64,000 bases of DNA, taken from positions 47,905 to 111,904 of the forward strand of contig NZ_BMYK01000022.1 of NCBI RefSeq assembly GCF_014652235.1, written 5' to 3'. Numbering within the stretch: the stretch's first letter is position 1; the number at the start of each line of letters is the position of its first letter. The translations under genes were made by a program, and so were the position numbers. This DNA is from Pseudorhodoferax aquiterrae. Its GTDB lineage: Bacteria; Pseudomonadota; Gammaproteobacteria; Burkholderiales; Burkholderiaceae_C. Shown here one piece after another: positions 1 through 12,843 of the stretch. A model generated the notes under the pieces. That model was not told where the DNA came from. It did no database searches and saw nothing but the letters and a program-made list of their open reading frames with translations.

Positions 1-157
1 CGTGGGCGTAGTCCGGCGTGACCTCGACGGCCTGCACCGTGACCATGCCCACGCGCGGGTCCTTCAACTCGCGCGCGATGATCTCCGTCAGATCGCGCTG
101 GATCTGGTCGGCCACCTTCAGGCTGCGGTTCGGTGCTGCGGACTTCTTGGCTGGCAT
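1..157 (-). CDS. rbfA: Ribosome-binding factor A, N-terminal part (cut by window edge)
   Basis: Only the first 52 codons are inside the window. They begin [19 protein letters not shown] and continue into [17 protein letters not shown] and a V-T-P-D-Y segment, which is the N-terminal signature of RbfA, the small KH-type cold-shock factor that matures the 5' end of 16S rRNA on the 30S subunit. It is last in the rimP-nusA-infB-rbfA order, 144 bp downstream of infB on the same strand. The lysine-rich start is usual for the family. The C-terminal part cannot be assessed. Confidence 0.93.
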   Translation of the reverse strand, partial: MPAKKSAAPNRSLKVADQIQRDLTEIIARELKDPRVGMVTVQAVEVTPDYAH

Positions 158-301
158 GTCAATGTTTCGGCGGCTTGACGGACACCCTGGTGCTTGCATG
201 GCGCTCCCGGTGCCAGCGGCCGTCGCGGAACTGGCTTTGCCAGGCCGCAGACGGCGCCCCTTGAGGGGTTGGCGGAGCGCGCAGCGCGCAGACTGGGGTG
301 G
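158..301. repeat. infB-rbfA intergenic palindromic repeat
   Basis: This 144-bp gap holds a palindromic block at about 254-301: CCCCTTGAGGGG inside GGCGCC...GGTTGGCGGAG, followed by GCGCGCAGCGCGC and ending right at the infB stop codon. I recognise this block type as a dispersed intergenic repeat of Comamonadaceae genomes; that is memory, not a search. On the transcript it would form hairpins between infB and rbfA and could act in mRNA processing or partial termination. Confidence 0.45.
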
Positions 302-3232
<2,931 letters not shown>

Positions 3233-3256
3233 GTACTGCGCAACCTTTCATAGCCA

Positions 3257-4753
3257 TTACTCATGCGAAGCGGCGTCGCTGGAGAACCAGTGCTCGCGCG
3301 CCTTCATGATCAGGGCCGTGGCCTCGTCCGCGGACTGGCCTGTGATATCTGTGAGTTCGTCGACGGCCAGGTCGGCCAGATCGTCGCGGGTGTTCACCCC
3401 GTTCGCTTGGAGCTTGTCGATCATCTCGGCCGACAGGCCTTCGAGGTCGCGCAGGTTCTGCGACACCCCTTCCGCGCCTTCTTCCTTGGCGATTTCCATG
3501 GTCAGCAGCGCGTCCTTGGCGCGGGCGCGCAGCTCGGTGACCGTCTCTTCGTCGAAGCTTTCGATCTCCAGCATTTCCTGCAGCGGCACGTAGGCCACTT
3601 CCTCCAGGCTGGTGAAGCCTTCGGAGATCAGGATGTCGGCGATCTCTTCGTCCACATCGAGCTTTTCCATGAACAGCCGGCGGCTGGAGTCGGTCTCCTC
3701 GGCCTGCTTCTGCGCCGATTCGGCGGCGTCCATGATGTTGATCTTCCAGCCGGTCAGCTCGGCCGCCAGGCGCACGTTCTGGCCGCCACGGCCGATCGCG
3801 ATCGCGAGGTTCTCCTCGTCGACCACCACGTCCATGGCATGGCGCTCTTCGTCCACCACGATGGACGAGACATTGGCCGGGGCCAGTGCGCCGATCACGA
3901 ACTGCGCCGGGTCTTCGCTCCACAGAACGATGTCCACGCGCTCGCCGGCCAGTTCGTTGGTGACCGCGTTGACGCGCGTGCCGCGCACACCGACGCAGGT
4001 GCCGATCGGGTCCACGCGCTTGTCGTGCGAGACCACGGCGATCTTGGCACGCGAGCCCGGGTCGCGGGCGCAGGACTTGATCTCCAGCAGACCTTGCTCG
4101 ATCTCGGGCACTTCCTGGCGGAACAGCTCGACCATGTAGGCCGGCGAGGAACGCGACAGGATGATGGGCGCGCCGCGCAGCGTGAGGTCGACCTCCATGA
4201 TCATGGCCCGCACGCGGTCGCCCGTGCGCAGGTTCTCCTTGGGGATCATCTCGCTGCGGCGCAGCCGGCCTTCGACACGGCCGCTCTCGACGATGATGTC
4301 GCCCTTGTCCATGCGCTTGACGGTGCCGACGAAGATCTTGTCGCCACGGCTCATGAAGTCGTTGAGCAGCATCTCGCGCTCGGCGTCGCGGATCTTCTGC
4401 AGGATCACCTGCTTGGCCGCCATCGCGCCGATGCGGCCGATCGGCACCGACTCCACCGGCTTTTCGATGTAGTCGCCCTCTTCGATGTCGGCGATGTCTT
4501 CCTTGACGTCGGAGTACAGCTCCTCGGCCTCCGGGTTCTGCAGGCCGGCGGAATCGGGCACGACCAACCAGCGGCGGAAGGTCTCGTAGACGCCGCTGTC
4601 GCGGTCCACGGCGACGCGGATGTCCACGTCGCCCTGGTAGAGCTTCTTGGTGGCCTGGGCCAGGGCGGCCTCGACCGCGCCGAACACGACATCGCGCTCC
4701 ACGTTCTTCTCGCGCGAGATCGCGTCGACCAACATCAGCATTTCGCGGTTCAT
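3257..4753 (-). CDS. nusA: Transcription termination/antitermination factor NusA
   Basis: 498 residues, full family length. Order: N-terminal RNA-polymerase-binding domain ([17 protein letters not shown]), S1 domain ([19 protein letters not shown]), two KH domains ([18 protein letters not shown]), and two C-terminal acidic helix-hairpin repeats that end in a degenerate [10 protein letters not shown] stretch. NusA controls pausing, intrinsic termination and antitermination. The ATG is preceded by AGGAGA. In enterobacteria NusA autoregulates this operon through leader terminators, which matters for the hairpin at 5527-5554. Confidence 0.98.
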   Translation of the reverse strand: MNREMLMLVDAISREKNVERDVVFGAVEAALAQATKKLYQGDVDIRVAVDRDSGVYETFRRWLVVPDSAGLQNPEAEELYSDVKEDIADIEEGDYIEKPVESVPIGRIGAMAAKQVILQKIRDAEREMLLNDFMSRGDKIFVGTVKRMDKGDIIVESGRVEGRLRRSEMIPKENLRTGDRVRAMIMEVDLTLRGAPIILSRSSPAYMVELFRQEVPEIEQGLLEIKSCARDPGSRAKIAVVSHDKRVDPIGTCVGVRGTRVNAVTNELAGERVDIVLWSEDPAQFVIGALAPANVSSIVVDEERHAMDVVVDEENLAIAIGRGGQNVRLAAELTGWKINIMDAAESAQKQAEETDSSRRLFMEKLDVDEEIADILISEGFTSLEEVAYVPLQEMLEIESFDEETVTELRARAKDALLTMEIAKEEGAEGVSQNLRDLEGLSAEMIDKLQANGVNTRDDLADLAVDELTDITGQSADEATALIMKAREHWFSSDAASHE

Positions 4754-4807
4754 GTCATGCTTCTCCTGCAGTCTTCATTCGTTGCGGGGACATCCCAGGG
4801 GTGTCCC

Positions 4808-5395
4808 TCATTCTTCGGCGGCCGCGCTGTTGCCGCGGCCCTTGAAATTCACCACCGGCGCCAGCCGGGCATCGCGCAGTTCATCCAGCGTGAAGCCCAG
4901 CACGTGCACCGGCAGTTCGACCTTCTTGCGCGAAGGCTTCTGCCCGGGCTTGGGCGCGGGCGGCTCGTCGCTCCACAGCAATTGCCATTGCGCCGGCTGG
5001 CCCTCGGCGGCAGCGGCCACGCGTTCGAGCCGGCCGCGGAACTTCTTGCGGTTGGCGGCCACCTGGCCGCCCGCGGCGGTGCCCAGCGGGGCCTTGAGCG
5101 TGAGGTCGACCAGTTCGCCGGCGAAGCGCTCGAAATCGGCTTCGTTGCGCAGCGGGCGGTCGATGCCGGGCGAGGACACTTCGAGCCGGCGGTATTCCAC
5201 GCCCTCGACCTCCAGGCCGAACTGCAGCTGGCGCGTGACCTTCTCGCAGTCCTCGACCGTGATGAACTGCTCGGTGCCAGGCACCCAGGGATGGTCGATC
5301 GTGATGCGCAGCAAGCCCCCGGCGGAGCGCTCGATCTCCACCAAGTCGTATCCCAGACCTTCGACGGTCTTGGTCACCAGCTCCTGCAACGCCAC
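4808..5395 (-). CDS. rimP: Ribosome maturation factor RimP
   Basis: 195 residues starting at a GTG (VALQELVTKTVEGLGYDL). RimP assists 30S assembly. The N-terminal alpha/beta domain carries DLVEIERSAGGLLRITID, and SPGIDRPL is the family signature, followed by the C-terminal SH3-like domain with FRGRLERV. The frame stays open 120 bp further upstream, but those residues do not look like RimP, and a strong Shine-Dalgarno sits exactly before the GTG. First gene of the operon; the next gene, nusA, begins 54 bp downstream. Confidence 0.95.
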   Translation of the reverse strand: MALQELVTKTVEGLGYDLVEIERSAGGLLRITIDHPWVPGTEQFITVEDCEKVTRQLQFGLEVEGVEYRRLEVSSPGIDRPLRNEADFERFAGELVDLTLKAPLGTAAGGQVAANRKKFRGRLERVAAAAEGQPAQWQLLWSDEPPAPKPGQKPSRKKVELPVHVLGFTLDELRDARLAPVVNFKGRGNSAAAEE

Positions 5396-5398
5396 GGC

Positions 5399-5406
5399 TC
5401 TCCTTT
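5399..5406 (-). promoter_or_regulatory. Ribosome binding site deciding the rimP start
   Basis: On the minus strand AAAGGAGA lies 3 nt before the GTG codon at 5395. It fixes the GTG as start over the longer upstream open frame. Confidence 0.75.
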
Positions 5407-5526
5407 GGGCCATCTGCCCGAACAACACACACCACCGACACGACTTGGGCAAAACAGGCGACGGCACCGCAGTCCAAACTGCCTGCCTATGTGCTTGCCC
5501 AAGCCCCAAAATCAAGCGACCAAAAA

Positions 5527-5554
5527 AAATGGGCCGGTAGCTACCCGCCCATTT
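5527..5554 (-). terminator. Rho-independent terminator / leader hairpin before rimP
   Basis: A 28-bp palindrome with one mismatched pair (AAATGGGC..GGTAGCTACC..GCCCATTT) is followed on the minus strand by eight T residues (5529-5522). It lies 18 bp after the yejF stop codon and so ends the yej operon. It also lies just downstream of a probable rimP promoter, so it could act as an attenuator. Confidence 0.85.
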
Positions 5555-5572
5555 GGTCGTGAAGCGCGGATT

Positions 5573-7203
<1,631 letters not shown>

Positions 7204-7207
<4 letters not shown>

Positions 7208-8274
7208 TTTTCGGCCTTTCGCGGATCGAGCGCATCGCGCAGCGCGTCGCCCATGAAAGTCAGCAGCAAGAGCGTGAGCACCAGCACGCCGAAGGTGGAC
7301 ATGGAGATCCACCAGGCGTCGATGTTGGCCTTGCCCTGGCTCAGCAGCTCGCCCAGCGAGGGCGTGCCGGGCGGCACGCCCAGGCCCAGAAAGTCCAGCG
7401 AGGTCAGCGCCAGGATGGCCGCGCTCATGCGGAACGGCAGGAAGGTCACGACCGGCACCATGGAGTTGGGCAGGATGTGGCGCCACATGATCTGCACGTT
7501 GGACACGCCCAGCGCGCGCGCGGAGCGCACGTAGTCCATCTGCCGGTTGCGCAGGAACTCGGCCCGCACGTAGTCCGACAGCCCCATCCAGCCGAACAGC
7601 GAGAGCAGCACCAGCAGCAGCGCCACGCTGGGCGCGAAGATGGCGCTGAAGATGATGAGCAGGTAGAGCTCGGGCATGGAGCCCCAGATTTCGATGAAGC
7701 GCTGGAACGCGAGGTCGGTCTTGCCGCCGAAGTAGCCCTGGATGGCGCCCGCCAGCACGCCCAGCACCACGCCGATGGCCGTCAGCGCGAGCGCGAACAG
7801 CACGCTCACGCGAAAGCCGTAGATGAGCTGGGCCAGCAGGTCGCGCCCGCGGTCGTCGGTGCCGAAGAAGTTCTCGGTCGAGGGCGCGGCCGGGTTGGGC
7901 TTGCTCGCGAAGTAGTTCAGCGTGCGCGGGCCATAGGGGTTGGGCGCGTAGACGGCCCAGTTGCCGCCGCTGGTGATGCGCTCGCGGATGAACGGATCCA
8001 GGTAGTCGGCCGGCGTCTCGAAGTCGCCGCCGAAGACCTTCTCCGAGTAATCGCGCAGCACCGGGTAATAGGTCTGGCCCTCGTAGCGCACGACCAGCGG
8101 CTTGTCGGTGGACAGCACCTCGGCGAACAGGCTCAGCACGACGAGCGTGGCAAAGAGGACCAGGCTCCAGAAACCCAGCTTGTTGCGGCGAAAGCGCTGC
8201 CAGGCGCGGCGGCCGGGCGAGAGATGGCGGGGTTCGGCCGTCGGCGCTGCCGAGGCCGAGGCGATGGGCGGCAT
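7204..8274 (-). CDS. yejE: Peptide ABC transporter permease YejE
   Basis: 356 residues. The N-terminal cytosolic part and TM1 (FWSLVLFATLVVLSLFAEVL) are followed by a large periplasmic segment with the YejE-type NYFASKPNPAAPSTENFFGT-D-R-G-R-D motif, then five TM helices with the permease EAA loop near DYVRSARALGVSNVQIM. Inner membrane partner of YejB. I take the ATG at 8274; an in-frame TTG at 8289 would overlap yejB. The stop overlaps the yejF start. Confidence 0.92.
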
Positions 8275-8281
8275 GGTGCTG

Positions 8282-9316
8282 CTAGTCAAATTTCACCCGC
8301 GGATCGACCAGCACATAGGACAGATCGCTGAGCAGCTTGGTCACGAGGCCGATCAGCGTGAAGAAGAACAGCGTGCCGAGCACGACCGGATAGTCGCGCC
8401 GGATCACGCTCTCGTAGCTCAATAGGCCCAGGCCGTCGAGCGAGAACAGCGTTTCGATCAGCAGCGAGCCGGTGAAGAAGGCACCGATGAAGGCCGCGGG
8501 AAAGCCCGTGATGATGGGGATCAATGCGTTGCGGAACACGTGCTTCCAGAGCACGCGGCGCTCGTCCAGACCCTTGGCGCGCGCCGTCAACACGTACTGC
8601 TTGCGGATCTCCTCGAGGAAGGAGTTCTTGGTCAGCATGGCCGTCACCGCGAAGCTGCCCAGCACCATGGCCGTGACCGGCAGCGTGATGTGCCAGAGGT
8701 AGTCGACGATGCGCGCGCCCCACGACATCTGCTCCCAGTTCGACGAGACCAGTCCGCGCAGCGGGAACCACTGCAGCTGCCCGCCGAACACCACGAGCAA
8801 GGCCACGCCCAGCACGAAGCCCGGGATGGCGTAGCCGACCAGCACGATCAGCGTGGTCACGAAGTCGAAGCGCGAACCTGCGCGCACGGCCTTGGCCACG
8901 CCCAGCGGCACGGCGATCAGATAGCTGATGAAGAAGGTCCACAGGCCCAGGCTGATGGACACCGGCATCTTTTCCTTGATGAGCTCCCACACGCCCTTGC
9001 GCTGGTAGAAGCTCTGGCCCAGGTCGAACTGCGCGAAGGACTTGAGCATTCGCCAGAAGCGCTCGGGCGCCGGCTTGTCGAAGCCGTAGAAGGCCTTGAT
9101 TTCTTCGATGCGCTGCGGGTCCAGGCCCTGGCGGCCGCGGTAGCCGGCGCCGCTCGCGGCCGCGCCCTCCCCGCCCGAATCGCGGCCCTGCAGTTGCGCC
9201 ACCATCTGCTCCACCGGGCCGCCCGGCACGAACTGGATCACCACGAAGGTCAGCAGCAGCACGCCGAACAGCGTGGGCAGCATCAGCAACAAACGCTTGA
9301 AGATGTAGGCTGCCAC
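8282..9316 (-). CDS. yejB: Peptide ABC transporter permease YejB
   Basis: 344 residues from a GTG codon: VAAYIFKRLLLMLPTLFGVL, the classic first TM of DppB/YejB permeases, then FVPGGPVEQ. Six TM helices are visible, with the EAA-loop region around VLTARAKGLDERRVLWKH. A Gly/Ala-rich insert at about 45-60 is common in this subfamily. It begins 15 bp after yejA. No clear Shine-Dalgarno precedes the GTG, so the start rests on homology of the first residues. Confidence 0.9.
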   Translation of the reverse strand: MAAYIFKRLLLMLPTLFGVLLLTFVVIQFVPGGPVEQMVAQLQGRDSGGEGAAASGAGYRGRQGLDPQRIEEIKAFYGFDKPAPERFWRMLKSFAQFDLGQSFYQRKGVWELIKEKMPVSISLGLWTFFISYLIAVPLGVAKAVRAGSRFDFVTTLIVLVGYAIPGFVLGVALLVVFGGQLQWFPLRGLVSSNWEQMSWGARIVDYLWHITLPVTAMVLGSFAVTAMLTKNSFLEEIRKQYVLTARAKGLDERRVLWKHVFRNALIPIITGFPAAFIGAFFTGSLLIETLFSLDGLGLLSYESVIRRDYPVVLGTLFFFTLIGLVTKLLSDLSYVLVDPRVKFD

Positions 9317-9331
9317 GCGCGGAGGTCTCGC

Positions 9332-11128
9332 TTACTTGTTGAGGTCGGACGCCCACCAGGTCGATGCGGCCCAGGTGCCGGCATCGTAGTAGGGCGGGAT
9401 GGTGTCGGGCAGCACGAAGCGCTTGGGCCAGTAGCCGATCAGGAACGGGCCGCCGAAGTACTGCGGGATGGAATAGTGGCCATGCGAGAGCACACGGTCG
9501 AGCACGCGCATGGCCGTGGTCAGTTCGGGCCGCGTGGTGGCGGCCACGACCTTGGCGACGATGGCGTCCACGCCCGGGTCGGCGATGCCCCAGATGTTGG
9601 ACGAGCCGTTGGTCTTGGCCGCCTCCGAGCCGAAGCGTTCGATGAGCTCGCCGCCCGGGGCCGAGGTGCCTGGCAGGCGGATCGTGGTCATCTCGAAGTC
9701 GAAGCTGTCCATGCGCTGCTGCGACAGCGAGAAGTCCACCGTGCGGAAGCTCATCTCGATGCCGAGCTTGCGCAGGCTGCCCTGCAGCGGCGTGATCACG
9801 CGGATCAGGCCGGGCTGGTCGTTGAGCAGTTCGATCGTGAAGGGCTCGCCCTTGGCGTTGCGCAGCGCGCCGTCGCGGTAGGTCCAGCCGGCCTCGGCCA
9901 ACAGCCGCTGGGCCTGGCGCAGGTTCTCGCGCAGGCTGCCCGGCGGCGCGGTGCTGGGCGAGACCAGCGCGGGCCCGAACACCTCGGGCCGCAGCTTGCT
10001 GCGCAGCGGCTCCATGAGGGCCAGTTCGTCGGGCCCGGGCAGTCCTTCGGCATGGAACTCGCTGTTCGGGAACCAGCCCTGCACGCGCTGGTACAGGTTG
10101 TAGAACATCTGGCGGTTCAGCCACTCGAAGTCGTAGGCCAGGCCGATGGCCTGGCGCACGCGCACGTCCTTGAACTTGTCCTTGCGCAGGTTGAACACGA
10201 AGCCCTGGAAGTCGCCCGGGTTGCGGTTCTCGAATGCGCGCTTGACGAGGTCGCCGCGGTCGAACTGCGGGCCGTAGTACTGGCGCGCCCAGTTGCGCGA
10301 GGTGAACTCGCGCATGAAGTCGATCTCCCCGGCCTTCAAGCCCTCGAAGCGCGCCGTCTCGTCCAGGTAGATCTTGTAGGTGACGCGGTCGAAGTTGAAC
10401 TGGCCACGCCGCACCGCCAGGTCCTTGCCCCAGTAGTTCGGGTCGCGCTGGTAGGTGATGTCGCGGCCCAGGCGCGGGTTGGCGATCCGGTAGGGCCCGG
10501 AGGCGATCGGCACGTCGGTCGTGATCTGGTCGAAGGGCTTGCCGCCACCCCACTGCCGACTGAACACCGCCATGCTTCCCACCACCAACGGCAGCTCGGG
10601 ATTGGGCCGGGCGAACTCGAAGCGCACCACCCGCTCGGACAGGGCACGCACGCGCTTGACCTCGGCATAGATCACGCGGAACTGCGGCGCCGCGAGCTTG
10701 CCGACCAGCATCTCGTAGGAGTGCACCACGTCGGCCGCCTGCACGGGCGAGCCGTCGTGGAAGCGCGCCTCGGGCCGGATGCGGAAGGTGGCCGAGAGCT
10801 TGTCGGGCGCCACTTCCACGTCCTCGGCCAGCAGGCCGTAGGCGGTCGTCGGCTCCTCCATGTTGCCGGTCAGCAGGCTCTCGAACAGCAGTCCGCCGAT
10901 GCCGTAGGGCGCCGTGCCCTTGAGCGTGAACGGATTGAACTTGTCGAAGTTGGTCGGCCGCGTGGGCGGCACCATGCGGATCTCGCCGCCCTTGGGCGCA
11001 TCCGGGTTCACGTACGAGAAATGGCTGAAGTCCGGGCCGTACTTGATGTCGCCGAACTGGGCATAAGCGTGGGCTCCCCAGGCCGGCGCCGATGCCGCGA
11101 ACGCCAAGCAGAGCCACAGAAATCGCAT
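9332..11128 (-). CDS. yejA: Periplasmic peptide-binding protein YejA
   Basis: 598 residues from the ATG at 11128. Signal peptide MRFLWLCLAFAASAPAWGAH with cleavage after A-W-G-A or nearby. The body is a family 5 extracellular solute-binding protein: FVNPDAPKGG-like YVNPDAPKGG, FNPFTLKGTAP, FRIRPEARFHDG, and the late AFENRNPGDFQGFVFNLRKD. In enterobacteria YejABEF imports peptides including microcin C. First gene of yejABEF here, divergent from fabI with a 91-bp gap holding both promoters. An upstream in-frame extension of 50 codons runs into that gap and is rejected. Confidence 0.92.
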   Translation of the reverse strand: MRFLWLCLAFAASAPAWGAHAYAQFGDIKYGPDFSHFSYVNPDAPKGGEIRMVPPTRPTNFDKFNPFTLKGTAPYGIGGLLFESLLTGNMEEPTTAYGLLAEDVEVAPDKLSATFRIRPEARFHDGSPVQAADVVHSYEMLVGKLAAPQFRVIYAEVKRVRALSERVVRFEFARPNPELPLVVGSMAVFSRQWGGGKPFDQITTDVPIASGPYRIANPRLGRDITYQRDPNYWGKDLAVRRGQFNFDRVTYKIYLDETARFEGLKAGEIDFMREFTSRNWARQYYGPQFDRGDLVKRAFENRNPGDFQGFVFNLRKDKFKDVRVRQAIGLAYDFEWLNRQMFYNLYQRVQGWFPNSEFHAEGLPGPDELALMEPLRSKLRPEVFGPALVSPSTAPPGSLRENLRQAQRLLAEAGWTYRDGALRNAKGEPFTIELLNDQPGLIRVITPLQGSLRKLGIEMSFRTVDFSLSQQRMDSFDFEMTTIRLPGTSAPGGELIERFGSEAAKTNGSSNIWGIADPGVDAIVAKVVAATTRPELTTAMRVLDRVLSHGHYSIPQYFGGPFLIGYWPKRFVLPDTIPPYYDAGTWAASTWWASDLNK

Positions 11129-11219
11129 GCGACAATTCTGCACCAATCGCCCTGCCCCCTCGGACAAGCCCTGAACAGGTGCCGTCGGCAGGCTCCACCG
11201 CAACGAACGAGAAGAACCC

Positions 11220-12005
11220 ATGGGATTCCTGACTGGCAAGAAGCTGCTGATCACCGGCGTGCTGTCCAACCGCTCCATCGCCTACGGCATCGCCAAGGCC
11301 TGCCACGAGCAAGGCGCCGAACTGGCGTTCAGCTACGTGGGCGAGCGCTTCAAGGACCGCATCACCGAGTTCGCGGCCGAGTTCGGTTCCCAGCTGATCT
11401 TCGACTGCGACGTGGGGGACGACGCCCAGATCGCCAAGCTGTTCGAGGACCTGGCCCAGACCTGGCCCAAGTTCGACGGCTTCGTGCACAGCATCGGCTT
11501 CGCGCCGCGTGAGGCCATCGCGGGCGATTTCCTCGAAGGCCTGTCGCGCGAGGCGTTCAAGATCGCCCACGACATCAGCGCCTACAGCTTCCCGGCCATG
11601 GCCAAGGCCGCGCTGCCCTACCTCAACGACAAGGCGGCCCTGCTCACGCTGACCTACCTGGGCGCCGTGCGCACCGTGCCCAACTACAACACCATGGGCC
11701 TGGCCAAGGCCTCGCTCGAGGCCTCGGTGCGCTACCTGGCCGGCTCGCTGGGCCCCAAGGGCGTGCGCGTGAACGGCGTCTCCGCGGGGCCGATCAAGAC
11801 CCTGGCCGCCAGCGGCATCAAGGGTTTCGGCAAGCTGCTGCCGGCCGTGGCCGCGGTCTCGCCGATCCGCCGCAACGTGACCATCGAGGACGTAGGCAAC
11901 GTCGCCGCCTTCCTGCTGTCGGACCTGGCCGGTGGCGTGACGGCCGAGATCACCTATGTGGACGGCGGCTTCAGCCAGGTCGTCGGCGGCATCGACGGCG
12001 AATAA
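11220..12005 (+). CDS. fabI: Enoyl-[acyl-carrier-protein] reductase (NADH)
   Basis: 261 residues, standard FabI length. It reduces trans-2-enoyl-ACP in fatty-acid elongation. The N-terminal nucleotide fold begins [20 protein letters not shown], and the active-site Tyr156-x6-Lys163 pair is in [24 protein letters not shown] forms the substrate-binding loop. The last 50 bp overlap the start of the DNA ligase gene in another frame. Target class of triclosan-type inhibitors; nothing in the sequence suggests an altered active site. Confidence 0.97.
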   Translation: MGFLTGKKLLITGVLSNRSIAYGIAKACHEQGAELAFSYVGERFKDRITEFAAEFGSQLIFDCDVGDDAQIAKLFEDLAQTWPKFDGFVHSIGFAPREAIAGDFLEGLSREAFKIAHDISAYSFPAMAKAALPYLNDKAALLTLTYLGAVRTVPNYNTMGLAKASLEASVRYLAGSLGPKGVRVNGVSAGPIKTLAASGIKGFGKLLPAVAAVSPIRRNVTIEDVGNVAAFLLSDLAGGVTAEITYVDGGFSQVVGGIDGE

Positions 12006-12840
12006 GCGCCGCCGCGCGCTGCTGCTGGCAGCGCTGGGCAGCGTCCTGGTGCCGGCCTGGGCCGCGCCGCCCAGGCTCATGCTGGCCAATGTCTACCGGC
12101 GCGGCATGCCGCTGGCCGGCTACTGGGTCAGCGAGAAATACGATGGCCTGCGCGGCTACTGGGACGGCCAGGCCCTCTGGACACGCGGCGGCCAGCGCGT
12201 CATGGCCCCGGCGTGGTTCACGGCCCCGCTGCCCGCCGTGCCCATGGACGGCGAACTCTGGGCCGGCCGCGGCCGCTTCGAGCATGCGCTGTCCACCGTG
12301 CGCAGCCAGCAGCCGGACGACGCGGCCTGGCGCGCCATGCGCTTCATGGTGTTCGATCTGCCGGCCGCACCGGGCGACTTCGATGCCCGGCTCGCGCGCT
12401 TGCAGCAACTGCTGCCGATCGCCGCGGCGCCCTGGATCGTCGCCGTGCCCCAGCAGCGCGCCACCACCCACGCAGCCCTGCAGGCGCAGCGCGACCGCGT
12501 GGTGCGGGAAGGCGGCGAAGGCCTCGTGCTGCACCTGGGCAGCGCGCCCTACCGCAGCGAGCGCAGCGACGACCTGCTCAAGTTCAAGCCCTACGACGAT
12601 GCCGAAGCCCGCGTCCTCGCCCACCTGCCCGGCCAGGGCAAACACGCGGGCCGCCTGGGCGCCCTGCTCGTGGAAACGGGCGAAGGGCTGCGCTTCAGGC
12701 TCGGCGGCGGTTTCAGCGATGCGCAGCGGCGCGATCCGCCCCCTGTCGGCGCCCTCGTGACCTACCGCTACAACGGGCTCAACGCGAGCGGCCTGCCGCG
12801 CCACGCGCGCTTCCTGCGCGTGCGCGGCGACGACGCCTGA
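11956..12840 (+). CDS. Exported ATP-dependent DNA ligase (LigE type)
   Basis: 294 residues. After [20 protein letters not shown] (positively charged, then hydrophobic, then A-W-A-A) comes a compact nucleotidyltransferase domain: SEKYDGLRG is motif I with the AMP-accepting Lys, [10 protein letters not shown] is motif III, EGLVLH motif IV and LLKFKPY motif V, then an OB-fold domain. This matches the minimal periplasmic LigE ligases of proteobacteria, linked by others to DNA uptake or extracellular DNA. The only ATG for the signal peptide lies 50 bp inside fabI, so the leader is encoded out of frame within fabI. Confidence 0.82.
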   Translation: MWTAASARSSAASTANKRRRALLLAALGSVLVPAWAAPPRLMLANVYRRGMPLAGYWVSEKYDGLRGYWDGQALWTRGGQRVMAPAWFTAPLPAVPMDGELWAGRGRFEHALSTVRSQQPDDAAWRAMRFMVFDLPAAPGDFDARLARLQQLLPIAAAPWIVAVPQQRATTHAALQAQRDRVVREGGEGLVLHLGSAPYRSERSDDLLKFKPYDDAEARVLAHLPGQGKHAGRLGALLVETGEGLRFRLGGGFSDAQRRDPPPVGALVTYRYNGLNASGLPRHARFLRVRGDDA

Positions 12841-12843
12841 GAA

